In this document: piece by piece, positions 1 to 11,714 of the stretch
How positions within the stretch are numbered: the stretch's first letter is position 1
How the letters are laid out: each line of letters starts with the position of its first letter
Made by a program: the position numbers and the translations under genes
Assembly (NCBI RefSeq): GCF_018332715.1
Contig: NZ_BOQP01000067.1
Coordinates: forward strand, 1 to 64,000
Direction: 5' to 3'
From: Winogradskya consettensis
GTDB lineage: Bacteria > Actinomycetota > Actinomycetes > Mycobacteriales > Micromonosporaceae
Length of the DNA: 64,000 bases
Notes under the pieces: model-generated
The model's input: only the letters and a program-made list of their open reading frames with translations
Database searches by the model: none
Told to the model about the DNA's origin: nothing

Positions 1-2
1 CA

Positions 3-326
3 AGATCCGGGGGCAACGCCCGAGTGACGGTGATCCACACCCCGGGCCACACAGCCGGCCATATCTGCCTCTACCACCACGCAAGCAAGACCCTCATCGC
101 CGGAGACGCGCTGAACATCCTGCACGGAGAGCTGGTCGGTCCGAACGAGGATCCGATGGCCGAGGACGGCGTTGTGGCGGACGATGCCATTTCTGCTCTC
201 GAGAAGCTCACGGAGTACGACATCGCGGCCATCATCACCTATCACGGAGGCCTGTTCGACACCGAACCCAACAAAAACCTCGGCGAGGTCATCGCCCAGC
301 GAAAGCTCTACAGCTATAGGCGTTAG
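3..326 (+). CDS. MBL-fold metallo-hydrolase, 3' part only
   Basis: The frame is open to the left edge of the window, so the N-terminal half of the protein lies outside it. The visible 107 residues contain HTPGHTAGH, the third metal-ligand region of the metallo-beta-lactamase fold. A GDALN segment follows that supplies the bridging Asp, and a late TYHGG supplies the last His ligand. These are the expected C-terminal landmarks of zinc-dependent MBL hydrolases such as glyoxalase II-like or lactonase-like enzymes. The substrate cannot be told from this part. The gene ends in TAG with no neighbour close enough to suggest an operon. A GTG at 24 is inside the conserved region and is not the real start. 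Confidence 0.85.
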   Translation, partial: RSGGNARVTVIHTPGHTAGHICLYHHASKTLIAGDALNILHGELVGPNEDPMAEDGVVADDAISALEKLTEYDIAAIITYHGGLFDTEPNKNLGEVIAQRKLYSYRR

Positions 327-529
327 GAATGAGTTGCCAGGCGGCGCGGCAGTGGTTCTACATGGTGTCGGCCGCTGGCACCTAACAAGTTCAAAGCTCG
401 CTTCGTGGTAGCCGCCTTGCAGCAACCCGAAGATGCCGGCCTCGACCAGGTGGAGAGCTCTCCAACGTCGAACGCAATCCTGGTCGCGTCACGGCGGGCA
501 CGGCCCATCGCCTGCGTGCCGCGGCTGCG

Positions 530-1046
530 GATTTGACCGCAGCAGAAACCGAATGCCTGGACGGCACCGGCGTTGACACGAATGTGCTGCATGACCCGGC
601 GGCCGAGGTCACCGCCGGCCAGGAGTTCGAGGTGATCCGGAACTTGCAGCACAGGCTGGCCGCGGCCCACCCGGGCCTGGCCATCGACGCCGGCAGCCGC
701 TACCACGTGGCGATGCGTGACAGGAGCGGTGCGCGACGCCCTGCGCCGCAGACCGGGGCCGCTGCCGACGCTGCCGGAGGTCGCCGGAGACCTGGGCAGG
801 AGCGTCCGAACGCTGTCCCGCCGACTCGACGCGGAACATTCGTCGTTCCGCGCACTCGCCGACGAGGTCCGGCAGGCACAAGCCGAGGCACTGCTCACGA
901 CCGGCATGACGACGGACCAGGTCGCCCAGCGCCTGGGCTACGCGGAGACATCCAGCTTCATCCGGGCATTCGGCCGGTGAACCGGCCGCGCTCCCCAGAC
1001 TTACCGCCGCGAGCGGCAGACCTCGACGCCCGACCGGCTGCGGTAG
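530..1046 (+). pseudogene. AraC-family regulator remnant
   Basis: Two frames together give a recognisable AraC-type regulator. Positions 533-715 encode an effector-domain end (EFEVIRNLQHRL ... IDAGSRYH). Positions 717-980 encode most of the C-terminal double HTH (VAGDLGRSVRTLSRRL ... TTDQVAQRLGYAETSSFIRAF). The second frame then meets a TGA at 978 exactly where the family has Trp (FxRWTG), and reading past it gives TGRAPQTYRRERQ to a TAG at 1044. The gene therefore has a frameshift, a loss of sequence between the two domains and a Trp-to-stop change. It is not expected to make a working protein. Its former target is unknown. Confidence 0.75.
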
Positions 1047-1558
1047 GTCATGCGTGATGGGTGCTCAGGTGCCGGCGGGGCGGCGTCCAGCCCGTTCGGC
1101 AAGACCCTTGTCTGGCGATCAGCGTGATCGTGGCAGGACTGGTCTCGTTCAGTGAGCCGCGTAGGACTACACCCAGGCTCGAACGGTGATCACGTACGAG
1201 CCATGGCACGGCGGCCCGGCAGAAGCCGTCAGCGGCCGCGGCTCACCGGCCAATCAGGCCGCATGACTTGATCTGTCACCTATCGGTGCAGCAGACCCGC
1301 CTGGGACGATGCGAGCAACAAGGTACGAGCTATCGAAAACGGCTGCGCCGCGTGTGCGCCGACCGGTGGCGGGGCTTGGCTCTAGTCTTGACGAGAGTGG
1401 CGGCCATCAGCCGATCGTGCACCGGGTCGGCGATCAACATCCAGACGTGAAACGATCATGGCCGCTGCTGTCGTGGCATCCGTGCCGGTCGTCGCCGCGC
1501 AGCGATTCACCGCCGCCGACGTGACCACCGGCGGCAGTCAGGAACTGAAAGGCGGGCC
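1047..1558. other. Non-coding stretch upstream of the glycosidase
   Basis: About 510 bases without a convincing reading frame. It holds one copy of the 22-base direct repeat (1273-1294). The right end should carry the promoter of the glycosidase that starts at 1559. A short frame from 1458 is in a different register from the glycosidase and shows no recognisable protein. Confidence 0.5.
1273..1294 (+). repeat. 22-base direct repeat, copy 1
   Basis: The segment with core CACCTATCGGTGCAGCAG is identical over 22 bases to 11595-11616, about 10.3 kb away, in the same orientation. The flanks of the two copies do not match. CACC and GGTG form a small dyad around TATC. It could be a shared binding site or an insertion-sequence end left behind. 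Confidence 0.6.
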
Positions 1559-3259
1559 GTGGGCGCCGACTCGACATTTTCCATCCAGGACATCCCGTTC
1601 AGCTGTCGCGGATCCTGGTTCGGCATCTCCCCGGTCATCGCGCAAGATACTTACGCTGACCATCTGCACCTGGTCTCGCACCAGTCCGGCATGCATCCCG
1701 TGCTGCGTTTCGAGGTTCGCGGCGATCCGGCGGTCGTGGCGACGCCGGCCATGCTGTCGTGGCACGGCGAAGGGGGCCGGATCGACCTGGTCTTCGAGGG
1801 CTCCGACACGATCCGCATCCGCGGCGAGCACCTCGGCTTGCGTATCGCTGCGGCCGCCGCGGAACTGACCCCGTTCAGCGGAACCTACCTCTACCACGAC
1901 CCGGTCGACGGAGCGCACGTTTTCACGTCGTACGAGACCGGTCGGCGCTACCGGATCACTGTGCTCGCCGGCGACGTCGCAGGGTCGGCCGGCGTACAGC
2001 TGCTGGGCGCGGGAGAGCGCCACGTCGACCTGCCCGCCGGCGCCGACTGGGAGATCTCCATCATGGAGTACGAGGCGGGCCGGTCGCCGTACTCCGCCGA
2101 CGCCACCTTCGAGCAGGCCGCCCATGCTGCCCGGACACGATTCGCCACCTTCGCCGATGCGGTGGCGCCCTGGCGCAGCGAACGAACCCCGGCCGCCGAG
2201 CTCGCCGCGTACGTGGTGTGGTCCGCCACCGTGGCACCGTCGGGTTTCGTCACCCGACCGGCCGTACTGATGTCCAAACACTGGATGGACAAGGTGTGGA
2301 GCTGGGACCACTGCTTCAACGCGATCGCCCTCGCAGCGGGCGACCCAGAGCTGGCCTGGCATCAGTTCCAGCTGCCCTTCGACCACCAGGATCCCTCCGG
2401 GGCGCTGCCGGACTCGGTGACCCACTCCGAGGTCCTCTACAACTTCGTCAAGCCACCCATCCACGGCTGGGCACTCGCCCGGCTGCGTGAACAGACACCG
2501 CTCGACCGGCAACAACTGAGCGAGGCTTACCAGCGGATCAGCCGCTGGACGCAGTTCTGGCTCACCCACCGCCGCGTTCCCGGCCATGAACTCGCGCACT
2601 ACCAGCACGGCAACGACAGCGGCTGGGACAACGCCACCGCCTTCGACGACGAACGGCTCCTCGAGACCGCCGACCTCGCCGCCTTCCTGGTGACACAGTC
2701 ACGCGAGCTGGCCGTGCTCGCCGACGACCTTGACGAACCGGGCGCGGCCCGGCGCTGGACCGACATCGCCGATCGGATGCGCGCTGCTCTGCTCGAGCAA
2801 CTCTGGGACGGCAATGCCTTCACCGCGCGAAGCGCCGTGACCGGGCAGCCGCTCTCGAGCACCAGCCTGCTCGCCTTCCTGCCCCTCGTGCTCGGTGACG
2901 AACTCCCGGCCGAGATCGTCGACCAGCTCACCGCCGCGCTGCGGTCGCACTTGACAGGCCACGGCCTGGCCACCGAACCGGTCAGCTCGCCCCACTACAC
3001 CGCCGACGGCTACTGGCGCGGTCCGATCTGGGCGCCGTCCACCGTGCTGATCGAGGACGGCCTTCGCCGAGCAGAGCAGACCGAGCTGGCCGACGAAATC
3101 AGCCGGCGGTTCCGGACCTTGTGCGAAACGTCCGGCTTCGCCGAGAACTTCGACGCCGAAACCGGCACCGGGCTGCGCGACCGCGCATACACCTGGACGG
3201 CGAGCAGCTACCTCATTCTCGCCGCCGCTCATGAGCGGCGCCACGCCGGTCTCCAGTGA
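1559..3259 (+). CDS. Six-hairpin glycoside hydrolase (GH63/MGH1-like)
   Basis: A 566-residue protein of the (alpha/alpha)6-barrel clan that includes GH63 glucosidases and mannosylglycerate/glucosylglycerate hydrolases. The N-terminal third is a beta-rich domain. The catalytic part begins near residue 245 with KVWSWDHCFNAIAL and continues with DPSGALPDSV, NDSGWDNATAFD and, near the end, GYWRGPIWAPSTVLIEDGL and AENFDAETGTG, all typical of the clan. No signal peptide is visible, so it is probably cytoplasmic and acts on an imported oligosaccharide or a compatible solute. The GTG start is preceded by AAAGG at a good distance. It is transcribed alone. The exact substrate is not resolved. Confidence 0.8.
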   Translation: MGADSTFSIQDIPFSCRGSWFGISPVIAQDTYADHLHLVSHQSGMHPVLRFEVRGDPAVVATPAMLSWHGEGGRIDLVFEGSDTIRIRGEHLGLRIAAAAAELTPFSGTYLYHDPVDGAHVFTSYETGRRYRITVLAGDVAGSAGVQLLGAGERHVDLPAGADWEISIMEYEAGRSPYSADATFEQAAHAARTRFATFADAVAPWRSERTPAAELAAYVVWSATVAPSGFVTRPAVLMSKHWMDKVWSWDHCFNAIALAAGDPELAWHQFQLPFDHQDPSGALPDSVTHSEVLYNFVKPPIHGWALARLREQTPLDRQQLSEAYQRISRWTQFWLTHRRVPGHELAHYQHGNDSGWDNATAFDDERLLETADLAAFLVTQSRELAVLADDLDEPGAARRWTDIADRMRAALLEQLWDGNAFTARSAVTGQPLSSTSLLAFLPLVLGDELPAEIVDQLTAALRSHLTGHGLATEPVSSPHYTADGYWRGPIWAPSTVLIEDGLRRAEQTELADEISRRFRTLCETSGFAENFDAETGTGLRDRAYTWTASSYLILAAAHERRHAGLQ

Positions 3260-3308
3260 TCTGCCGGCTCACGTCCGGGCCGGGCGAGGGTGACGCTGTT
3301 TGCCGGCA

Positions 3309-3852
3309 TCAGCTTGCGGCCACAATCTTCCAGCGCTGGTTGACACTGGTGGAATCGCTGTACTGGCCGATACTCGCCCCGTTCGCTGTGCGGCCCATGC
3401 CGTCGAGATAGAGCCCGCTGCCCACGTTCCTGACCCGTACGTAGGTGCCTGAGTTCTCGATTACCCTCGCCCCGGTGTAGGTGTTCCAGTAGCCGGCCAC
3501 GGTCGGCTCGTTCCATCGCTGGTTGGCCGCGCCGGTGCAGGACCAGATCCGCGCCCGGGCACCGGTGGAGGCGCTCGGGGCATCGAGGCACTTGTTGCCG
3601 TACACAACCAGCTGACTGCTTGAGGTCGCCGTCCAGCTCCGGTTCGCGCAGCCGTTGCCGTCCCAGATCTGAACGACCACCCCGTCGAACTGGCTCTGGC
3701 CGTTGACGTCCAGATAGCGGCACCACCCCCCACCGCGGATCTCCCCGGTGGGGGGTGGTGCCGTCAATGGCGGCGGTCAGGGTGCTGCCGTTGAGGGTGA
3801 GTGACAGCCGCTGCATCATCGGGCCCCGAGGGGATGGCGACTTGACGAGCAA
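3309..3852 (-). pseudogene. Secreted glycosidase remnant with ricin-B lectin domain
   Basis: The minus strand first reads RLSLTLNGSTLTAAIDGTT (about 3815-3759), which resembles the C-terminal beta-sandwich of GH59-type galactosidases. In another frame it then reads a ricin-type beta-trefoil: WCRYLDVNGQSQFDG, VVQIWDGNGCANRSW, GNKCLDAP, ARIWSCTGAANQRW and a final YLDGMGR ... NQRWKIV to the stop at 3309. The catalytic domain is missing, and the two parts are joined out of frame at a perfect 18-base inverted repeat (3718-3763). It sits just downstream of the xylanase and may once have been another enzyme of the same secreted set. A TTG at 3767 could open the lectin frame, but no signal peptide would be present. 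Confidence 0.7.
3718..3763. repeat. Perfect 18-base inverted repeat at the remnant's junction
   Basis: Arms 3718-3735 (CGGCACCACCCCCCACCG) and 3746-3763 are exact reverse complements, with a 10-base loop. Each arm contains a six-base C or G run. The hairpin lies exactly where the GH59-like frame changes to the ricin-lectin frame. There is no T-run after it, so a role as a terminator is unclear. Confidence 0.8.
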
Positions 3853-3879
3853 TGGGGCGGGGCTGGGTCGTGTCGTCGG

Positions 3880-8114
<4,235 letters not shown>

Positions 8115-8161
8115 GGTTGTCCCTTCCATGAAGAAGAGCAGGGTCAGGCGCCGGACAATGC

Positions 8162-8175
8162 TGGGAGCGCTCCCA
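8162..8175. promoter_or_regulatory. CebR/LacI-type operator
   Basis: The sequence TGGGAGCGCTCCCA is a perfect 14-base palindrome about 50 bases upstream of the GH95 start codon. It equals the consensus bound by CebR, the LacI-family repressor of cellulose/cello-oligosaccharide genes in streptomycetes, and is close to sites of related LacI regulators. Its position fits repression of the GH95-GH10 operon until a plant oligosaccharide is present. No LacI-family gene lies in this window. Confidence 0.85.
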
Positions 8176-8446
8176 AAAGCGGCATCCCTAGATTGCCAGA
8201 TTGTTTCCGACCCATCAAGTGATGGGCGTCAATCTTTTATCTATTTCTTGGCGGTTCGACGGCGTAACAATTTTTGCTCATTGGTTCTTGGAGAATGGCG
8301 AAAATGTCTATTGATCGCCTCACGCCCGCATTCAGCACCGCCCGGCCTGTCCCGTCGGTCGTCTACCCCGCATCATCCGCGTACGCCGACGTCCCGGCCT
8401 CACCGGCCGGGTCCGGGTCGCCGCTCCGCGGGGCGGCACGGCAGCG

Positions 8447-8758
8447 GTCGACTGCGCCGGCACCGACGAGGCGCTCGACGTCTCCCTGGAGCTGGTGCCC
8501 AACCTCGACCCGTCCACAGTGGCGGCTGACCTGCACGTCTCGGTCCGGGCCCTGCCGCACCTTCGCCCAGGACCAGCAGACCGTCATAGCTTACGTACGG
8601 CAGCGGCGCCTCGAACGCATCACCGCGGAACTGATATCCACCTCCTGGCCAATCGCCGAACTCGCAGGCCGCTGGTATTCACCGATGAGAGCCATCTCGG
8701 CGAGGCGTACAAGAAGCATCTCGGCGAAACCCGGGGAACGCGGAGCGGTACGCCATGA
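8447..8758 (+). pseudogene. AraC-family HTH domain remnant
   Basis: Reading across frames gives LDPSTVAADLHVSVRAL, then QDQQTVIAYVRQRRLERI and STSWPIAELAGRW, then FTDESHLGEAYKKHLGETRG. This is the order of an AraC C-terminal DNA-binding domain of the kind that ends proteins with an N-terminal cupin-like domain. At least two frameshifts separate the pieces, and most of the sensing domain is absent. The gene points away from the GH95 operon, so it might once have been a neighbouring regulator. Confidence 0.65.
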
Positions 8759-8766
8759 CAGTGGGG

Positions 8767-9177
8767 TCAGCGTTCAGGTTGCGACGATCTGCCGGTCGTG
8801 GTGAGGCTGGTCCGGAACGCGATCGGCGTCAGGCCGGCTCGCGCGCGGAAGTATTCGGTGAAGTTTGTGCCGCTGGCGAACCCGAGGCGGGCCGCGATCT
8901 GAGCTGCGTTGTGGTCGCTGTGCGCGAGCATTCGTTTGGCCTCCAGGACGATGCGTCGATCGATGAAGTCCTTGCCGTTGACGCCCGCGGTGGCCATGGT
9001 CGCCCGGCTCAGGGTGCAAGCCGAGTAGCCGACTGAACGGGCGTAGTCGTCGAGCCGATGGATGCGGGTGAAGTCGCGTTCGAGGGCGGTCCGGAACCGT
9101 TGAAAGGTATCGCCGGTTTCGAGGTTCTGGTCGGCGGTGGACGCGCCGAGGTGTGTTGCCGAGCAGGGCGTCACCAT
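8767..9177 (-). pseudogene. AraC-family regulator, C-terminal fragment
   Basis: The 136-residue frame contains a full AraC DNA-binding part: LDDYARSVGYSACTLSRATMAT as the first HTH and NAAQIAARLGFASGTNFTEYFRARAGLTPIAFR as the second. The sensing domain normally found upstream is missing. The first ten or so residues come from antisense of the NTF2-like fragment, so the true gene is cut near 9130. It may still be translated as a bare DNA-binding domain, but it is best seen as truncated. Confidence 0.6.
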
Positions 9178-9367
9178 GGTCTACGACACCGTGCACAAGG
9201 TCATCGCCGAGGGCAACTTCGTTCTGACCGTGTCGGAGGGTTCGTTCGGCCCGGCGCCGACGGCGTTCTACGACCTGTTCCGCGTCGACAACGGCAAGAT
9301 CGTCGAGCACTGGGACATCACCCCGGAGATCGTGGCCGACCTGCCGCACAGCAACGGCCCGTTCTGA
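9137..9367 (+). pseudogene. NTF2-like (SnoaL-type) protein, C-terminal fragment
   Basis: The readable part, VYDTVHKVIAEGNFVLTVSEG followed by AFYDLFRVDNGKIVEHWDI and ending PHSNGPF, is the C-terminal half of the cone-shaped NTF2-like fold common in small actinobacterial proteins. The N-terminal half is missing. The start of homology coincides with the broken end of the AraC fragment on the other strand, so both were cut by one rearrangement near 9130-9160. Confidence 0.6.
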
Positions 9368-9422
9368 TCACTCGTGTTCCGCCGGGCCGGGCTCGGCGGA
9401 ACACGATCCACCTTGGAGAGCA

Positions 9423-11054
9423 TTAGGGGCGGGCGAGGACTCCGGGGAAGGGCAATTCGGGTACGGCGGACCGCCGGGCATCCGTCGTCCGGCGCTGCTC
9501 CGGCGCCACGTGACAGGTGACGTCCCGGTTCGGGAGGACACCGGTGGCCAGGTATGAGTTGGCCACCGCGACCGCGCACGGGTTGCCGTCGTCGTACACA
9601 CCGTGGTTCTTGGCCTTCTCGACCATGACCAGACGGGATTCTCGCAGCGCACGGTGCATGCCCACACCCATCGGGCCGGGCGTCTGCAGGTCCCACTCGT
9701 TCTGCAGGAGCAGCACCGGGACCTTGTTGTCGATCCGGAGGTCCGGCTCGGTGTGCGGCAGCGACCAGAAGCTGCACGGGTTGGCATTGACCAGGAAATC
9801 GCCGACCAGCGGATACCGGCGGATGGTTCGCTTGATGTCGTCGAGGGTGGCCTTCTCGCCCAGCGGCCAGGTCGAGCTGTCGTTGCACAACACCGACCAG
9901 AACGGCGAGGTGAACGCGTCGTCCTGCCCGCCGTCATCGGGGATGCTCAGGTCATGCGGCTTGCCGTCGAGGGCGCCGCGCAGCTCGCGGACATAGGCCA
10001 CGCCGGCCTCCGGGCCGTCGATCGTCGCGCTCACCATGTCGGACCGCGCCTCCAAAGCGGAGTAGGACCTCCCGTCGATCTGGATCGGGTGCTGCGCGAC
10101 CCGCGCGGCCAGATCCCAGAAGGACTTCTCGACGGCCCCGGGTGTGCGGCCGAGATGGTAGATGGCGTCCCGCTCGGCGGTCCACCGGGTGAACCGGTCG
10201 AAGTACGCGGTGGCGCCATCGGCCATCGCGTCGTAGACGCCCCGCCAGATTCGTGCCGGGTCCAGGTTGCTGTCCAGCACGACGCGGTCGGTCCGATCGG
10301 GGAAAAGCTGGGTGTACGCCGCGCCCAGGAAGGTGCCGTACGAGAGGCCGTAGTAGGAGATCTTCGGCTCGCCGAGGACCGCGCGGATCAGATCCATGTC
10401 GCGTGCGGTGTTCCGGGTCGAGATCTGCCCGGCCGTCGGGGTCGCCGCACACTTGGCGGCCACCGCTTTGGCCACCGCCACATCGCGCGTGAACCGCTGC
10501 GGCCGGTAGGGCCTGCTCTGCACCGCCTCGTCGCCGACCAGGCCGCAGGTCAGGGCACTGCTCCGGCCGATACCGCGCGGGTCGAAGCCGATCAGGTCGT
10601 ACTGCTCGCGCACCTCCTGGGGTAGCCCCTCCCCGCGCCACAGTGGCTCGTCCAGCCCGGGTGCGCCGGGGCCGCCGGGGTTGAGGAAGAGGACACCGCG
10701 GCGCTTGGCGGGGACGCTGGTGGCGAGCTTGGAGAACGTGATCCGCAGGGTGCCGGCGTCCGGCCGCAGGTAGTCGACCGGCGCGTCGATGGTGGCGCAC
10801 TGCAGCTCGGATTCGTCGTCGCAGGCGGCCCAGGTGACCGGCTGCTCGGTGAACCGCCGCGAGGGCGTGCCCGGGGTCGGCGACGGCTCTGTCGCCGCGC
10901 CGGCGTGCGGCGCGACCAGCAGCGCGGCCACGGCGGCCAGGGCGCCGCCAAGACCGGCGAGCGCTGGTGTGCGGAGGGGGCTTCGCCGCCGTGCCCGACG
11001 GGCCGGATACTCGGCGTCAGTCATCGGCGTCTCGGTGGCGTCGTTGGTACTCAT
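9423..11054 (-). CDS. Secreted S33-type tripeptidyl aminopeptidase-like hydrolase
   Basis: A 543-residue alpha/beta hydrolase resembling streptomycete tripeptidyl aminopeptidases, which release short peptides from protein N-termini outside the cell. A cytoplasmic basic stretch is followed by a hydrophobic segment (about 30-52), giving a signal peptide or anchor. LFLNPGGPG is the oxyanion region and GLSYGTFLG carries Ser238. In the C-terminal TAP-like domain NEWDLQTP gives Asp455 and KNHGVY gives His484, completing the triad. Several Cys residues could form disulfides. GGAG lies about 12 bases before the ATG. It is monocistronic and fits the scavenging theme of its neighbours. Confidence 0.9.
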   Translation of the reverse strand: MSTNDATETPMTDAEYPARRARRRSPLRTPALAGLGGALAAVAALLVAPHAGAATEPSPTPGTPSRRFTEQPVTWAACDDESELQCATIDAPVDYLRPDAGTLRITFSKLATSVPAKRRGVLFLNPGGPGAPGLDEPLWRGEGLPQEVREQYDLIGFDPRGIGRSSALTCGLVGDEAVQSRPYRPQRFTRDVAVAKAVAAKCAATPTAGQISTRNTARDMDLIRAVLGEPKISYYGLSYGTFLGAAYTQLFPDRTDRVVLDSNLDPARIWRGVYDAMADGATAYFDRFTRWTAERDAIYHLGRTPGAVEKSFWDLAARVAQHPIQIDGRSYSALEARSDMVSATIDGPEAGVAYVRELRGALDGKPHDLSIPDDGGQDDAFTSPFWSVLCNDSSTWPLGEKATLDDIKRTIRRYPLVGDFLVNANPCSFWSLPHTEPDLRIDNKVPVLLLQNEWDLQTPGPMGVGMHRALRESRLVMVEKAKNHGVYDDGNPCAVAVANSYLATGVLPNRDVTCHVAPEQRRTTDARRSAVPELPFPGVLARP

Positions 11055-11714
11055 AGTTGTAGATCGCTCCGAGCCCCCCGCCAGGTTTCGTCAGAGACTA
11101 TGAGGTGGATCATATTCAGCACGTCTGCTGGATCGGGCCGTCCCTCGTCGCCAGTTCGTCCACGGAGACAATCCGTTCGTGGCGTTGCACAGCCGCGTCA
11201 CCCTCATTTCCGCCTTCATCAAACTGTCCGCACATCCTCGAGAGGCGTACCGGCGCCCGCACGGAGCGCGACCTGGCTCCGGCGATCTTCGATGAGTTCG
11301 ACCCGGAAGCCTGGTCGAGCTCCTGGGGGCACTCGGCGGCCGAGATCCGCGAACGAATAGCCGGCAACGGACCGTAATCGGACCGCCCGGTGTTCCGTAC
11401 GCCTGGGGCGCGATCAAGAGTTGGCCGGCACTCACGGATGTCAGTCTGGGGTGAGATTCGCGGTTGGCTGTGGCTCACCAGGCTCACCAGGCTCACGGTC
11501 ACGAGCGACCCGCACAACATCGTCGAGGAACTCACGAGGGTAGAGCTTGGGCACAGAACATATTCCAGCCCGCCGTCACGGCAAGCCGTCTCAGCTGTCA
11601 CCTATCGGTGCAGCAGGTCCAGACATGAACGCGCTCGGTCGGTTGTCACTGTGACGCCCGACCGAACGGCGGGCCGCGTGAACTGGGCCGGTTCCGGTCG
11701 GCTGCGCGTGCGGA
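11055..11714. other. Gap with possible decayed gene
   Basis: No intact gene is supported in these 660 bases. On the plus strand two frames read like protein one after the other: DNPFVALHSRVTLISAF (about 11166-11220) and DLAPAIFDEFDPEAWSSSW (about 11270-11330), ending at TAA near 11375. That suggests a lost, frameshifted gene which I do not recognise. The second copy of the 22-base repeat lies at 11595-11616. Confidence 0.4.
11595..11616 (+). repeat. 22-base direct repeat, copy 2
   Basis: Identical over 22 bases to 1273-1294 in the same orientation. Here it lies beyond the 3' end of the GH20 gene rather than in front of a gene, which argues against a simple shared promoter element. Confidence 0.6.

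Noticed and set aside
1458-1868. Plus-strand frame overlapping the glycosidase start
   Set aside because: The glycosidase frame from 1559 carries the conserved protein; this frame turns into Arg/Ser-rich sequence.
11116-11601. Minus-strand 161-codon frame
   Set aside because: Composition is Ser/Arg-rich without strand or helix pattern; the plus strand reads more like decayed protein here.
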